Assembly: GCA_964586155.1 (NCBI GenBank)
Contig: CAZPHC010000013.1
Location: 95,039 to 159,038 of the forward strand
Direction of reading: 5' to 3'
Source of the DNA: SXNM01 sp964586155
Lineage (GTDB): Bacteria; Myxococcota_A; UBA9042
Length of the DNA stretch: 64,000 bases
Shown: in pieces, positions 8,916 to 16,964 of the stretch
Position numbering within the stretch: position 1 is the stretch's first letter
How the letters are laid out: each line of letters begins with the position of its first letter
The notes under the pieces: model-generated
Told to the model about the DNA's origin: nothing
What the model saw: the letters and a program-made list of their open reading frames with translations, nothing else
Databases searched by the model: none
Position numbers and translations under genes: made by a program

Positions 8916-11597
8916 ATGCAGATCCACCACGGAACGAGTCGGATGGGCGCGTTTGCGCTGGCATGCGCGGCGATCGCGCTGATCACGGCGTGTTCGTCGA
9001 CCAAGGACAGCGGCGTCGCGTCGGTCGCCGACGCCAACGGCCAGGGCGACGGCTCGCTCTCGCTGTTCGACACCAGCCTCGACGACGGCACGGGCGTCGG
9101 CGGTAGCGACGACGACGCGCTGCTCGACGACGGCCAAGGCGACGGCGCCGGCGCCGACACGGGCGAGGCGGACACGGGCGCCGCCGACACGGGCGCCGCC
9201 GACACGGGCGCGGCCGACACGAGCACCGGCCCGGTCGATGACTTCGGCAAGCCCTGCAAGGCCGACGCCGACTGCAAGTCCGGCTACTGCGTCGAGGGCT
9301 ACAACGGCTACGTCTGCACCCAGACCTGCGGCGGCGGCGCGACCTGCCCCAAGGGCCACGCCTGCACCAAGGTCGATGTCGGCGCCAAGGAGGCCGTCTT
9401 CCTTTGCCTGGCCCAGGTCAGCAAGATCTGCCACCCCTGCGCCTCGGACCTCGACTGCTCCGGCGGCCGCTGCGTGCAGCAGGGCAGCGAGTCGTTCTGC
9501 GCCCCGGTCTGCGGCGACGGCACCAGCGGCGCCTGCCCGACCTCGCACGCCTGCGTCGACACGGCACCCAAGCCGGGCGCGCCCGTCGAGCAGCTGTGTC
9601 TGCCCAAGTCGGGCTCGTGCAACTGCAGCGCCTCGACCGTGGGCGTCGTCCGCGCCTGCCAGCAGAGCGCCGGGCCGCTGACCTGCTACGGCGTCGAGAT
9701 CTGCCAGGCCGCGGGCTGGTCGGGCTGCCAGCTCGCCGACGAGGTCTGCGACGGCAAGGACAACAACTGCGACGGCACGATCGACGAGGGCTTCGTCGAC
9801 GCCAAGGGCGGCTACACCACGGTCAAGGCGTGCGGCGCCTGCGGCAACGACTGCAGCTTCACAACCTACCCCAACGCCAGCTCGATCTGCTCGACCGAGG
9901 GCGGATTCGCGGCCTGCGCGATGAAGTGCGACCCGAACACCTTCGACGTCGACGACAACCCCAAGACCGGCTGCGAGTGCGTCTTCGCCTCGGCCAGCGA
10001 CCTGCCGGACGGCCCGGACCAGAACTGCGACGGCATCGACGGCGAGGTCAACAACGGCGTCTTCGTCGCCAAGAACGGCAAGGACACCAACACCGGCACG
10101 ATCGAGGCGCCTGTGGCCTCGATCCAGGCCGGCATCGCCCTGGCCAAGGCCGGCGGCAAGCGCGACGTCTACGTCGCGACCGGCGTCTACGACGAGTCGA
10201 TCGCGCTCGAGCAGGGCGTCAGCGTCTACGGCGGCTACAGCGCCGACTTCCACATCCACGACGTCAACGCCTACGACACCGTCCTGGTCGCCGCCGACCC
10301 GACGGCGTCGCTGCCGGCCGCGATCCAGGGCGTCAACATCGGCAACGGCGGCGCACCGACCATCGTCGACGGCCTCACGGTCTACGCCGCGAGCGTCAAG
10401 GGCGAGAGCCAGTCGACCTACGGCCTGCTGCTGCGCGATTGCGGCGATGGCCTGCAGATCCGCCACACCAAGATCATCGCCGGCGACGCCGGCAACGGCA
10501 GCAGCGGCGACGCCGGCACCAACGGCGGCCCCGGCGCGCCCGGCAGCCCCGGCAAGGACGCCAAGGACCTGACCTCCAAGAGCACCTGCAACCCCGCGAC
10601 CGACCAGACCGTCGGCGGCAGCGGCGGCAGCACCAAATGCGGCAGCGCCGACACCAGCGGCGGCAAGGGCGGCACGGCGATCTGCCCGGCCTACGTCACG
10701 CCCGCCGGATCGCCGCAGTCGGCCGAGAACGGCGTCGCCGGCAGCGGCAGCGGCGGTGGCGCGGGTGGCATCGCCGGCCTCGACGGCACCATCGGCAAGA
10801 CCGGCAGTTGCACCGTCTGCACCCCGCCCAAGGACAGCAAGGGCAACTTCCTCGGCTCGATCGGCCTGGCTGGCGGCGACGGCAGCAACGGCAGCACCGG
10901 CGCGGCCGGCAAGGGCGCCAACCCTGACGACGGCAGCATCGTCGGCGGCCTCTGGGTCGCGCCCAAGCCGAGCAACGGCGTCGCGGGCGGCCCCGGCGGC
11001 GGCGGCGGCGGCGGCGGCGCGGGCGGCGGCGTCGACGTGACGACCGGCTGCACCAGCGGCAACACCGCGGCGGGCTTCCGCTACCCGGACGTCGGCGGCA
11101 GCGGCGGCGGCGGCGGCAGCGGCGGCTGCGGCGGCAGCGGTGGCAAGGCCGGCACCTCCGGCGGCGCGAGTTTTGCGGCCTTCCTGGTCTACACCGCCGC
11201 AGCCAAGAGCGTGCCGGTGCTGGCCGACAACCTCTTCGTCACCGGCAACGGCGGCGAGGGCGGCCAGGGCGGCCAGGGCGGCGTCGGCGGCCTCGGCGGC
11301 GACGGCAAGCCCGGCGGCGGCGACGATCCGACCAAGCTGGCCTGGTGTGCCGGCAGCGGTGGTCGCGGCGGCCAGGGCGGCAACGGCGGCCACGGCGGCG
11401 GCGGTGGCGGCGGTGCCGGCGGCCCGAGCTGGGCGATCTTCGTCAACGGCGCCAGCGGCGCGCCGCTCGCCAGCATCAAGGCCAACAACCAGATGACGAT
11501 CCTCGGCCAGCCCGGCAAGGGCGGCCAGGGCGGCAAGAGCCTCGGCAAGACCGGCAGCGACGGTCAGGTCGGCAACGGCGGCGCCGCGAATTTCTGA
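8916..11597 (+). CDS. Gly-rich, MopE-motif lipoprotein with beta-helix-like segment
   Basis: An 893-residue predicted lipoprotein. The start at 8916 is chosen for the AAGGGGCGG just upstream and because it yields a compact signal ending LITACSS with lipobox Cys. Order of regions: an Asp/Gly/Ala linker with five ADTGA-type units (about residues 80-104); a Cys-rich section (about 110-260) resembling Dickkopf-like modules; CDGKDNNCDGTIDEGF (about residue 283), the Asp-rich motif of the MopE copper-binding/Ca-binding family; a segment about 385-520 with NGKDTNTGTIEAPVASIQAGI and VYVATGVYDESIALEQGVSVYGGY, typical of right-handed parallel beta-helix (DUF1565-like) surface proteins; and a Gly-rich tail (about 525-893) with collagen-like and PGRS-like GGxGG runs. 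It is probably a surface adhesin or metal-associated protein. No enzyme motif was recognised. Confidence 0.75.
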   Translation: MQIHHGTSRMGAFALACAAIALITACSSTKDSGVASVADANGQGDGSLSLFDTSLDDGTGVGGSDDDALLDDGQGDGAGADTGEADTGAADTGAADTGAADTSTGPVDDFGKPCKADADCKSGYCVEGYNGYVCTQTCGGGATCPKGHACTKVDVGAKEAVFLCLAQVSKICHPCASDLDCSGGRCVQQGSESFCAPVCGDGTSGACPTSHACVDTAPKPGAPVEQLCLPKSGSCNCSASTVGVVRACQQSAGPLTCYGVEICQAAGWSGCQLADEVCDGKDNNCDGTIDEGFVDAKGGYTTVKACGACGNDCSFTTYPNASSICSTEGGFAACAMKCDPNTFDVDDNPKTGCECVFASASDLPDGPDQNCDGIDGEVNNGVFVAKNGKDTNTGTIEAPVASIQAGIALAKAGGKRDVYVATGVYDESIALEQGVSVYGGYSADFHIHDVNAYDTVLVAADPTASLPAAIQGVNIGNGGAPTIVDGLTVYAASVKGESQSTYGLLLRDCGDGLQIRHTKIIAGDAGNGSSGDAGTNGGPGAPGSPGKDAKDLTSKSTCNPATDQTVGGSGGSTKCGSADTSGGKGGTAICPAYVTPAGSPQSAENGVAGSGSGGGAGGIAGLDGTIGKTGSCTVCTPPKDSKGNFLGSIGLAGGDGSNGSTGAAGKGANPDDGSIVGGLWVAPKPSNGVAGGPGGGGGGGGAGGGVDVTTGCTSGNTAAGFRYPDVGGSGGGGGSGGCGGSGGKAGTSGGASFAAFLVYTAAAKSVPVLADNLFVTGNGGEGGQGGQGGVGGLGGDGKPGGGDDPTKLAWCAGSGGRGGQGGNGGHGGGGGGGAGGPSWAIFVNGASGAPLASIKANNQMTILGQPGKGGQGGKSLGKTGSDGQVGNGGAANF
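9153..9227 (+). repeat. 15-bp tandem repeat, five units, inside the Gly-rich lipoprotein gene
   Basis: Five consecutive 15-base units close to GCCGACACGGGCGCC encode ADTGE, ADTGA (three times) and ADTST. The middle units differ by only one or two bases, as expected for slippage-prone expansion in a flexible linker. Confidence 0.85.
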
Positions 11598-11615
11598 GCC
11601 GCGCCGGCGCGCGGC
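11598..11615 (+). terminator. Hairpin immediately after the Gly-rich lipoprotein stop
   Basis: GCCGCGC, four-base spacer CGGC, then GCGCGGC, starting at the base after the TGA. A seven-pair all-GC stem could stop or stabilise the transcript. There is no T-tract, so an intrinsic terminator is not certain. Confidence 0.4.
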
Positions 11616-11730
11616 TTGCGCCGGGTTCCGATCAGTCACAGCCTGACGCATCGACGACGTCGACTGGGCTCCGGGCGCGGCATCCCGCCGCGACGTCCGG
11701 CCCCGTCGGTCGGCGAACCGGAGGCGACGC

Positions 11731-13056
11731 GTGACGATCCGCATCCTGCACACCGCAGACTGGCACCTCGGCCATACGCTGCACGACGAAGACCGGCGCG
11801 CCGAACACGCGGCCTTCCTCGCCTGGCTGCTCGATCAGGCCGAGGCGTACGCGGTCGACGCGCTGATCGTCGCTGGCGACATCTTCGACGCGAGCAACCC
11901 GCCCGCCTCGGCCCAGCACCAATGGCACGCCTTCCTCGGTGCGGCGTGGCGGCGCCTGCCCGCGCTGCAGGTCGTCGCCGTGGCCGGCAACCACGACTCC
12001 GCCAGCCGCCTCGACGCCAGCGCGCCCGTGCTCGACGCCCTCGGCCGGCTGCACGTCGTCGGCGTGCCGAACGGCGAGCGCGTCGTCGTCCCGATCGACG
12101 CCCGCGACGGCTCGCGTGCCTGGGTCGTGGCGATGCCGTTCCTGCGACCCGCCGATCTGCCCGTCGGCGTCGGCCTCGTCGAGGGCGTACGTACGGTCTA
12201 CGCCCAGGCGCTGGCGCTCGCCCGGTCCCGGCGCAGCGCGGGCGAGCCGATCCTGGCCACCGGCCATTGCTACATGGTCGGCGGCAGCGTCAGCGAGCTC
12301 AGCGAGCGCAAAATCCAGGTCGGCAACCAGCTTGCGCTACCCGTCGACGTCTTCGCCGACGACGTCGCCTATGTCGCGCTCGGCCACCTGCACCTGGCCC
12401 AGACCGTCGGTGGCCGCGACCACGTCCGCTACGCCGGCTCGCCGATCCCGCTCTCGATCGACGAACGTCGCTACCGCCACAGCGTCGTGCTCGCCACGTT
12501 CGAGGCCGACGCGCTCGCCGAGGTCCAGACCCTGCCGATCCCGCGAACCCGGGCCGTGCTGCGGCTGCCGGAGCAGGGCGCGCTGTCGCTGCCAGAGCTG
12601 CTCACCGCCATCGCGGCGCTGCCCGCGCAGCAAGCGGGGGCGGCTGACGTGCGTTTGGCGATCGACAACTCGACGATCGATAAGCAGCCGGCCGTGGGTT
12701 CGTCAGCAGCCGACGAGGCGCCGCTGCCGCTGCTGGAGCTGGCGGTCCGCCTCGAGCGTCCCGAGCCGCTGCTGCGGGCCCAGGTGCAAGCCGCCCTCGC
12801 CGATCGCGCCGTGCGCCTGGTCCGCCTCGGCGTGACGTTCGCCGGCGCGGTCGCTGGCCTCGCCGACGAGAGCGTGCTCGGCGCGGGCCTCGAGAGCATG
12901 ACGCCCGCCGACGTCTTTGCCCGCCGCTACCAGCAGCAGTTCCACGCCGAGCCCAGCGAGCCCGTCGCGCGCGCCTTCTCGATCCTGGTGCAGCTCGCGG
13001 AGGATCCCGATTCCGCCGACGACCAGCGGGCCGCGCGCCGCGCGTTGGAGGCCTAG
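11731..13056 (+). CDS. sbcD: SbcD, Mre11-like nuclease subunit of the SbcCD complex
   Basis: A 441-residue calcineurin-type metallophosphoesterase. The metal-binding motifs are present in order: DWH (residues 10-12), VAGDIFD (48-53), VVAVAGNHDSASRL (GNHD 86-89), a TGHC element, and LGHLHLAQ near residue 215. With SbcC it forms the ATP-dependent double-strand nuclease that opens hairpins and protein-blocked DNA ends. The length is typical. The start is a GTG at 11731, with CCGGAGG six bases upstream. Three bases separate its stop from sbcC, the usual operon order. The C-terminal 130 residues, which cap the nuclease and bind the SbcC coiled-coil base, are divergent but present. Confidence 0.95.
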   Translation: MTIRILHTADWHLGHTLHDEDRRAEHAAFLAWLLDQAEAYAVDALIVAGDIFDASNPPASAQHQWHAFLGAAWRRLPALQVVAVAGNHDSASRLDASAPVLDALGRLHVVGVPNGERVVVPIDARDGSRAWVVAMPFLRPADLPVGVGLVEGVRTVYAQALALARSRRSAGEPILATGHCYMVGGSVSELSERKIQVGNQLALPVDVFADDVAYVALGHLHLAQTVGGRDHVRYAGSPIPLSIDERRYRHSVVLATFEADALAEVQTLPIPRTRAVLRLPEQGALSLPELLTAIAALPAQQAGAADVRLAIDNSTIDKQPAVGSSAADEAPLPLLELAVRLERPEPLLRAQVQAALADRAVRLVRLGVTFAGAVAGLADESVLGAGLESMTPADVFARRYQQQFHAEPSEPVARAFSILVQLAEDPDSADDQRAARRALEA

Positions 13057-13059
13057 TCC

Positions 13060-16000
13060 ATGCGCATCACCCGCGTCGCTGGCAGCAACCTCGCCAGCCT
13101 CGAATCCTTCGACATCGATTTCGAGGACGAGCCGCTGCGCTCGGCCGGCCTCTTCGCCATCACCGGCCCGACCGGCTCCGGCAAGAGCACGCTGCTCGAC
13201 GCCATCTGCCTGGCGCTCTACGACGAGACGCCGCGCCTGTCGGGGCGCAGCACGGTCCAGGTGCTCGACGGCGTCACCGGCGACGGCAACGAGCGGCGCA
13301 TCGGCACCAACGACGTGGGCTCCTTGCTGCAGCGCGGCGCCGGCAAGGGCTGGGCCGAGGTCGACTTCGTCGGCGTCGACGGCCTGCGCTACCGCAGCCG
13401 CTGGTCGATCCAGCGGGCGCACGGCAAGGCCTCGGGAGCGTTGCAGAAGCAGACGCTGCAGCTGCAGCGGCTCGACGCCGAGGGCGCCGTCGTGACCACG
13501 ATCGGCACGACCAAGGGCGAGACGCTGCACGCCATCGAGGCCGCGCTCGGGTTGCGCTTCGCCCAGTTCCGTCGCGCCGTCCTGTTGGCCCAGGGCGACT
13601 TCGCTGCTTTCTTGAAGGCGCCGCCGAACGAGCGCGCCGAGCTGCTCGAGCGCATGACCGGCACCGAGCTCTACGGCGAGATCTCGCGCCAGGCCCACCT
13701 CGAGGCGAAGATGTGGACCGAGCGGCGGCCTCGGCTGCAGGCCCGGCGCGACGCGCTGCGTGCGCTGACGGCCGACCAGCGCGCGGACCTCGAGCGCAGC
13801 CTCGCCGAGACCGAGGCCGTCGGCCTCGAGGGCGAGCGCGAGGTCGCGGCGACGCGAGCGGCCGTGGACTGGCACCGCGCCCGCGCCGAGCGCGTCGCGG
13901 CCCTGGCCACCGCGCAGCAGGAGCACGACGTCGCCAGGGCCCAACGCGTCGCCGAGGATGCCCTCGCCGACGAGCTCGAGGCGGTGCTCGCCGCTCGCTC
14001 GCTGCGCGCGCCCTACGAACGCGCCCTGCTCGCGCGGAGCCGCGTGGTCGCCGCCGAGCGTGCGCTGGCGCTGGCCACGACGGCCGCCGCGACCGCGGAC
14101 GGCGACCGCGCCGCCGCCGAGCGCGCCGAGGCCGAGGCGCTCAGCCGCCTGCGCGCTGCCGAGGCGGCCTTGGCCGAGGCGCAGCCCGGGCTGCGCGCCG
14201 CCCGCGCACTCGACGTGCAGCTGGGGCTCGCCGCCGAGCAGGGCGCGACCGTCAGCGCCGCCGCCGAGCAGGCCCGCCGTCGCGCCGACCTGGCCGGCGC
14301 AGAGGCGCAACGACAGCAGCGCGAGATGACGGCCCTGCAGGCGGCCGCCGCCGCTCACGAAGCCTGGCTCGCGGCGCACGCCGACGACGTCTGGCTCGCG
14401 GATCAGCGCGCTGCGTTGGTCGGCCCGCTCGACGACGCAGCCCAGGTGGCCGGTCGCCTCGACGAGCAGCGACGTCGGGCCGCGCGGGCCGCAGACGCCG
14501 CGTCGCATGCCCAGGCCGCAGCCGAGCGCGGCCGGCGGGCCCTCGAGACCAAGGACGACGCCGCCAGGGTCGCCGCCCGCGAGGTCGAGGCGCTCGCCGC
14601 CGCGCATGAAGCCAACCTCGGCGGCGCCATCGCGGCGGCGCTGCAGGACTGTGACCTCGCGCGCGCGGCCCTGACCGCCGCCCAGGCCATCGCCGCCGAG
14701 CACACGAGCGCGCAAGTTCGCCTGCGGGACGCCGAGGCCGAGACCGCGGCCAAGGCCGCACGCGCCGAAGCGGCCGCGCTGGCTGCGACCCAGCGCGCGG
14801 CCGACGCGGCGGCGACCGAGCTGCGGCTGGCCGAGGCCAAGGACGGCCTCGGGCGGCTGCAGGCCACGCTCGATCTCGCCCAGCAACGCCATCTGCTCGT
14901 CGACGGCGTGGCCTGTCCGCTCTGCGGCGCCCACGAGCACCCCTACGCCGCCCAGCCGCCACATCCGGCGGTGGCGCAGCAACGCGACCGCGTCGCCATG
15001 CTCGAACGCGAGCTTGCCGCTGCCTCCCGCGACGCCGTGCGCGCCGAGACCGAGCGTGGCGCGCTGCAGACGCGCCTGGCCGAGTTGGCCGAGGTCGTGC
15101 GCAGCGAACGCGGGATCCTCGACGAGGCGCTGCGGCGCTGGCGCGACGGACTCGACGCCCTGCGGACCGCGTGCGACGTGCCGACCACGCTCGCGCATCT
15201 CGGCCCGTCGCACCTCGGCCCGTCGCACCTCGGCCCGTCGCACCTCGGCCCGCCGCTGCTCGCCCCGAGCGAGCCGCCCTTGCTCGAGGACGCCGGCTGC
15301 GCCGACGCCATCGCGGCGCGTCTGGCTGACCTGGACGCCGCCGTGGCCGCGCTCCAGGGCAGCTCCAAGGCGTGGCACGGCACGGCCGCCCGGCTCGCCG
15401 AGGCCCAGAGGGCCGCAGACGCGGCGCGCGCCGCCAGCGAGGCCGAGCGCCAGGGCGTCGAGGGCCTCCAGGCCAGGCGGACCGAAGCCGAGCGCGAGGC
15501 CGAGCGCGCCGCGCACGATGCCGCCCAGGGCGAGGCTCGGCTGCAGGAGCTGGAGACGCGCCTGGCGCCGCTGTGGGCACGGCAGCCAGCGTGGCGGGCC
15601 CGGCTGGCGACCGACGCGGCTGCCGTGCGGGCCGGACTCGACGACGCTGCCGAGGAGGTGACGCGCCGACGCGCCGAGGCCGAGGGCGCCAGCGCCCGCG
15701 CCCAGGCGCTCCGGACCGAGCTGGCCGGGCTCGTCGCCACCGCCCAGGAGCTGGCGACCGGCGCCGCTGGTCTCGCCGCTGACGCCGAGGCGAAGCGGCG
15801 CGATCTCGAGACCGTGCGCGCGCGGCGAGCGACGGAGCTGGGCGGTGAGTCCGCCGACGACGTCGAGCGACGGCTGCAACGCGCCGTGGCCGAGGCGGCG
15901 CGCCTGGTCGACGAGGCCCGCGGCCGTCTCGCCCTCGCGCTCGCGGCTGCCGCCAAGGCGGCCGAGGCCAGGAGCGCCGCCGACGACCAACGACGCGAAC

Positions 16001-16896
16001 GGGCCGACGACCAGCGCGCCAACGATGCCGAGCTCAGCGGGCTGCTCGCGGCGATGGGGCTCGACGAGGCCACGCTCGCGGCCAGGCTCAGCCACGACGA
16101 AGCGTGGTCGGCGGCGCGAACGGCCCGGATCCGCGCGCTCGACGCGGCGGTCCAGCGCGCCGAAGGTGCCGTGCGCAAGGCCGACGAGGCGCTGCGGGCA
16201 CACCAACAGACCGCGGCACCGGTGCTCGACGCGACGCAGGCGCAGGAGCAGCTCGCGCAGCTCTCGGCGCAGCAGGGCGAGATCGCGCAGCGCATCGGCG
16301 CGCTGAAGAGTCAGCGCCGCGACGACGACGATCGCCGCGCCGAGGCCGATCGCCTGGACGCTCTGCTCGCCCGCCACGACCAGGACGCCGAGCCGTGGTT
16401 GCAGCTGCAGGACCTGATCGGCTCGGCCGACGGCAAGGTCTTCCGCTTGTACGCCCAGGGGTTGACGCTCGACGTGCTGCTGGCCCACGCCAACAGCCAC
16501 CTGCGCGAGCTGTCGCGCCGCTACCGCCTGCAGCGCGTGCCCGGCGCCGACCTCGAGCTGCAGATCATCGACGGCGACATGGCCGACGACGTGCGCGCCC
16601 TGACGACGCTCTCGGGCGGCGAGACCTTCCTCGTCTCGCTGGCGCTGGCCCTCGGGCTGGCCTCGCTGTCGTCGCGGGCCACGGCGATCGAGTCGCTCTT
16701 CATCGACGAGGGCTTCGGCACGCTCGACCCCGAGACGCTGGAGGTCGCGATGGCCGCGCTCGACGGCCTGCAGCAAAGTGGGCGCAAGGTCGGCGTCATC
16801 TCGCACGTTCCTGGGCTCGCCGAACAGCTCGGCGTGCGCATCGAGGTGCGTCCGCGCGGCGCCGGCCGCAGCGACGTCCGGGTCCGCGCGCGCTGA
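13060..16896 (+). CDS. sbcC: SbcC, Rad50-like ATPase subunit of the SbcCD complex
   Basis: A 1278-residue SMC-like ATPase. Walker A is GPTGSGKST (residues 36-44). Long Ala/Glu/Arg-rich coiled coils flank a zinc hook, CPLCG (C619 and C622). The ABC signature TLSGGETF is near residue 1182 and Walker B SLFIDEGFGTLD near 1212, with the D-loop directly after. The protein is longer than E. coli SbcC (about 1050), the excess lying in the coiled-coil arms. It drives DNA-end tethering and unwinding with SbcD. Odd feature: residues 713-732 are four tandem copies of a Pro/Gly-containing pentapeptide (HLGPS), which must break the C-terminal coiled-coil arm about 90 residues past the hook. Confidence 0.95.
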   Translation: MRITRVAGSNLASLESFDIDFEDEPLRSAGLFAITGPTGSGKSTLLDAICLALYDETPRLSGRSTVQVLDGVTGDGNERRIGTNDVGSLLQRGAGKGWAEVDFVGVDGLRYRSRWSIQRAHGKASGALQKQTLQLQRLDAEGAVVTTIGTTKGETLHAIEAALGLRFAQFRRAVLLAQGDFAAFLKAPPNERAELLERMTGTELYGEISRQAHLEAKMWTERRPRLQARRDALRALTADQRADLERSLAETEAVGLEGEREVAATRAAVDWHRARAERVAALATAQQEHDVARAQRVAEDALADELEAVLAARSLRAPYERALLARSRVVAAERALALATTAAATADGDRAAAERAEAEALSRLRAAEAALAEAQPGLRAARALDVQLGLAAEQGATVSAAAEQARRRADLAGAEAQRQQREMTALQAAAAAHEAWLAAHADDVWLADQRAALVGPLDDAAQVAGRLDEQRRRAARAADAASHAQAAAERGRRALETKDDAARVAAREVEALAAAHEANLGGAIAAALQDCDLARAALTAAQAIAAEHTSAQVRLRDAEAETAAKAARAEAAALAATQRAADAAATELRLAEAKDGLGRLQATLDLAQQRHLLVDGVACPLCGAHEHPYAAQPPHPAVAQQRDRVAMLERELAAASRDAVRAETERGALQTRLAELAEVVRSERGILDEALRRWRDGLDALRTACDVPTTLAHLGPSHLGPSHLGPSHLGPPLLAPSEPPLLEDAGCADAIAARLADLDAAVAALQGSSKAWHGTAARLAEAQRAADAARAASEAERQGVEGLQARRTEAEREAERAAHDAAQGEARLQELETRLAPLWARQPAWRARLATDAAAVRAGLDDAAEEVTRRRAEAEGASARAQALRTELAGLVATAQELATGAAGLAADAEAKRRDLETVRARRATELGGESADDVERRLQRAVAEAARLVDEARGRLALALAAAAKAAEARSAADDQRRERADDQRANDAELSGLLAAMGLDEATLAARLSHDEAWSAARTARIRALDAAVQRAEGAVRKADEALRAHQQTAAPVLDATQAQEQLAQLSAQQGEIAQRIGALKSQRRDDDDRRAEADRLDALLARHDQDAEPWLQLQDLIGSADGKVFRLYAQGLTLDVLLAHANSHLRELSRRYRLQRVPGADLELQIIDGDMADDVRALTTLSGGETFLVSLALALGLASLSSRATAIESLFIDEGFGTLDPETLEVAMAALDGLQQSGRKVGVISHVPGLAEQLGVRIEVRPRGAGRSDVRVRAR
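15196..15255 (+). repeat. 15-bp tandem repeat, four units, inside sbcC
   Basis: Four units of CACCTCGGCCCGTCG or one-base variants, reading HLGPS three times then HLGPP. The near identity at DNA level suggests recent slippage expansion. Confidence 0.9.
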
Positions 16897-16909
16897 ACCG
16901 CCCGCCTCC

Positions 16910-16938
16910 TTGCACCCGCGGGCCGAAGCTTGGATGCT
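16910..16938 (+). promoter_or_regulatory. Candidate vegetative promoter of the SLC13-type transporter
   Basis: TTGCAC at 16910-16915, 17-base spacer, GATGCT at 16933-16938, giving a start near 16945 and a leader of about 20 bases containing the GGGGAGG ribosome-binding site. Confidence 0.45.
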
Positions 16939-16964
16939 GCGCGCCGCGGGTTCGGGGAGGATCG

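Noticed and set aside
3464..9277. A minus-strand open frame of more than 1900 codons opposite the TPR, Cys-rich lipoprotein and radical SAM genes
   Set aside because: It spans several well-supported plus-strand genes, is rich in Arg, Ala and Gly with no domain, and reflects the scarcity of stop codons in GC-rich DNA.
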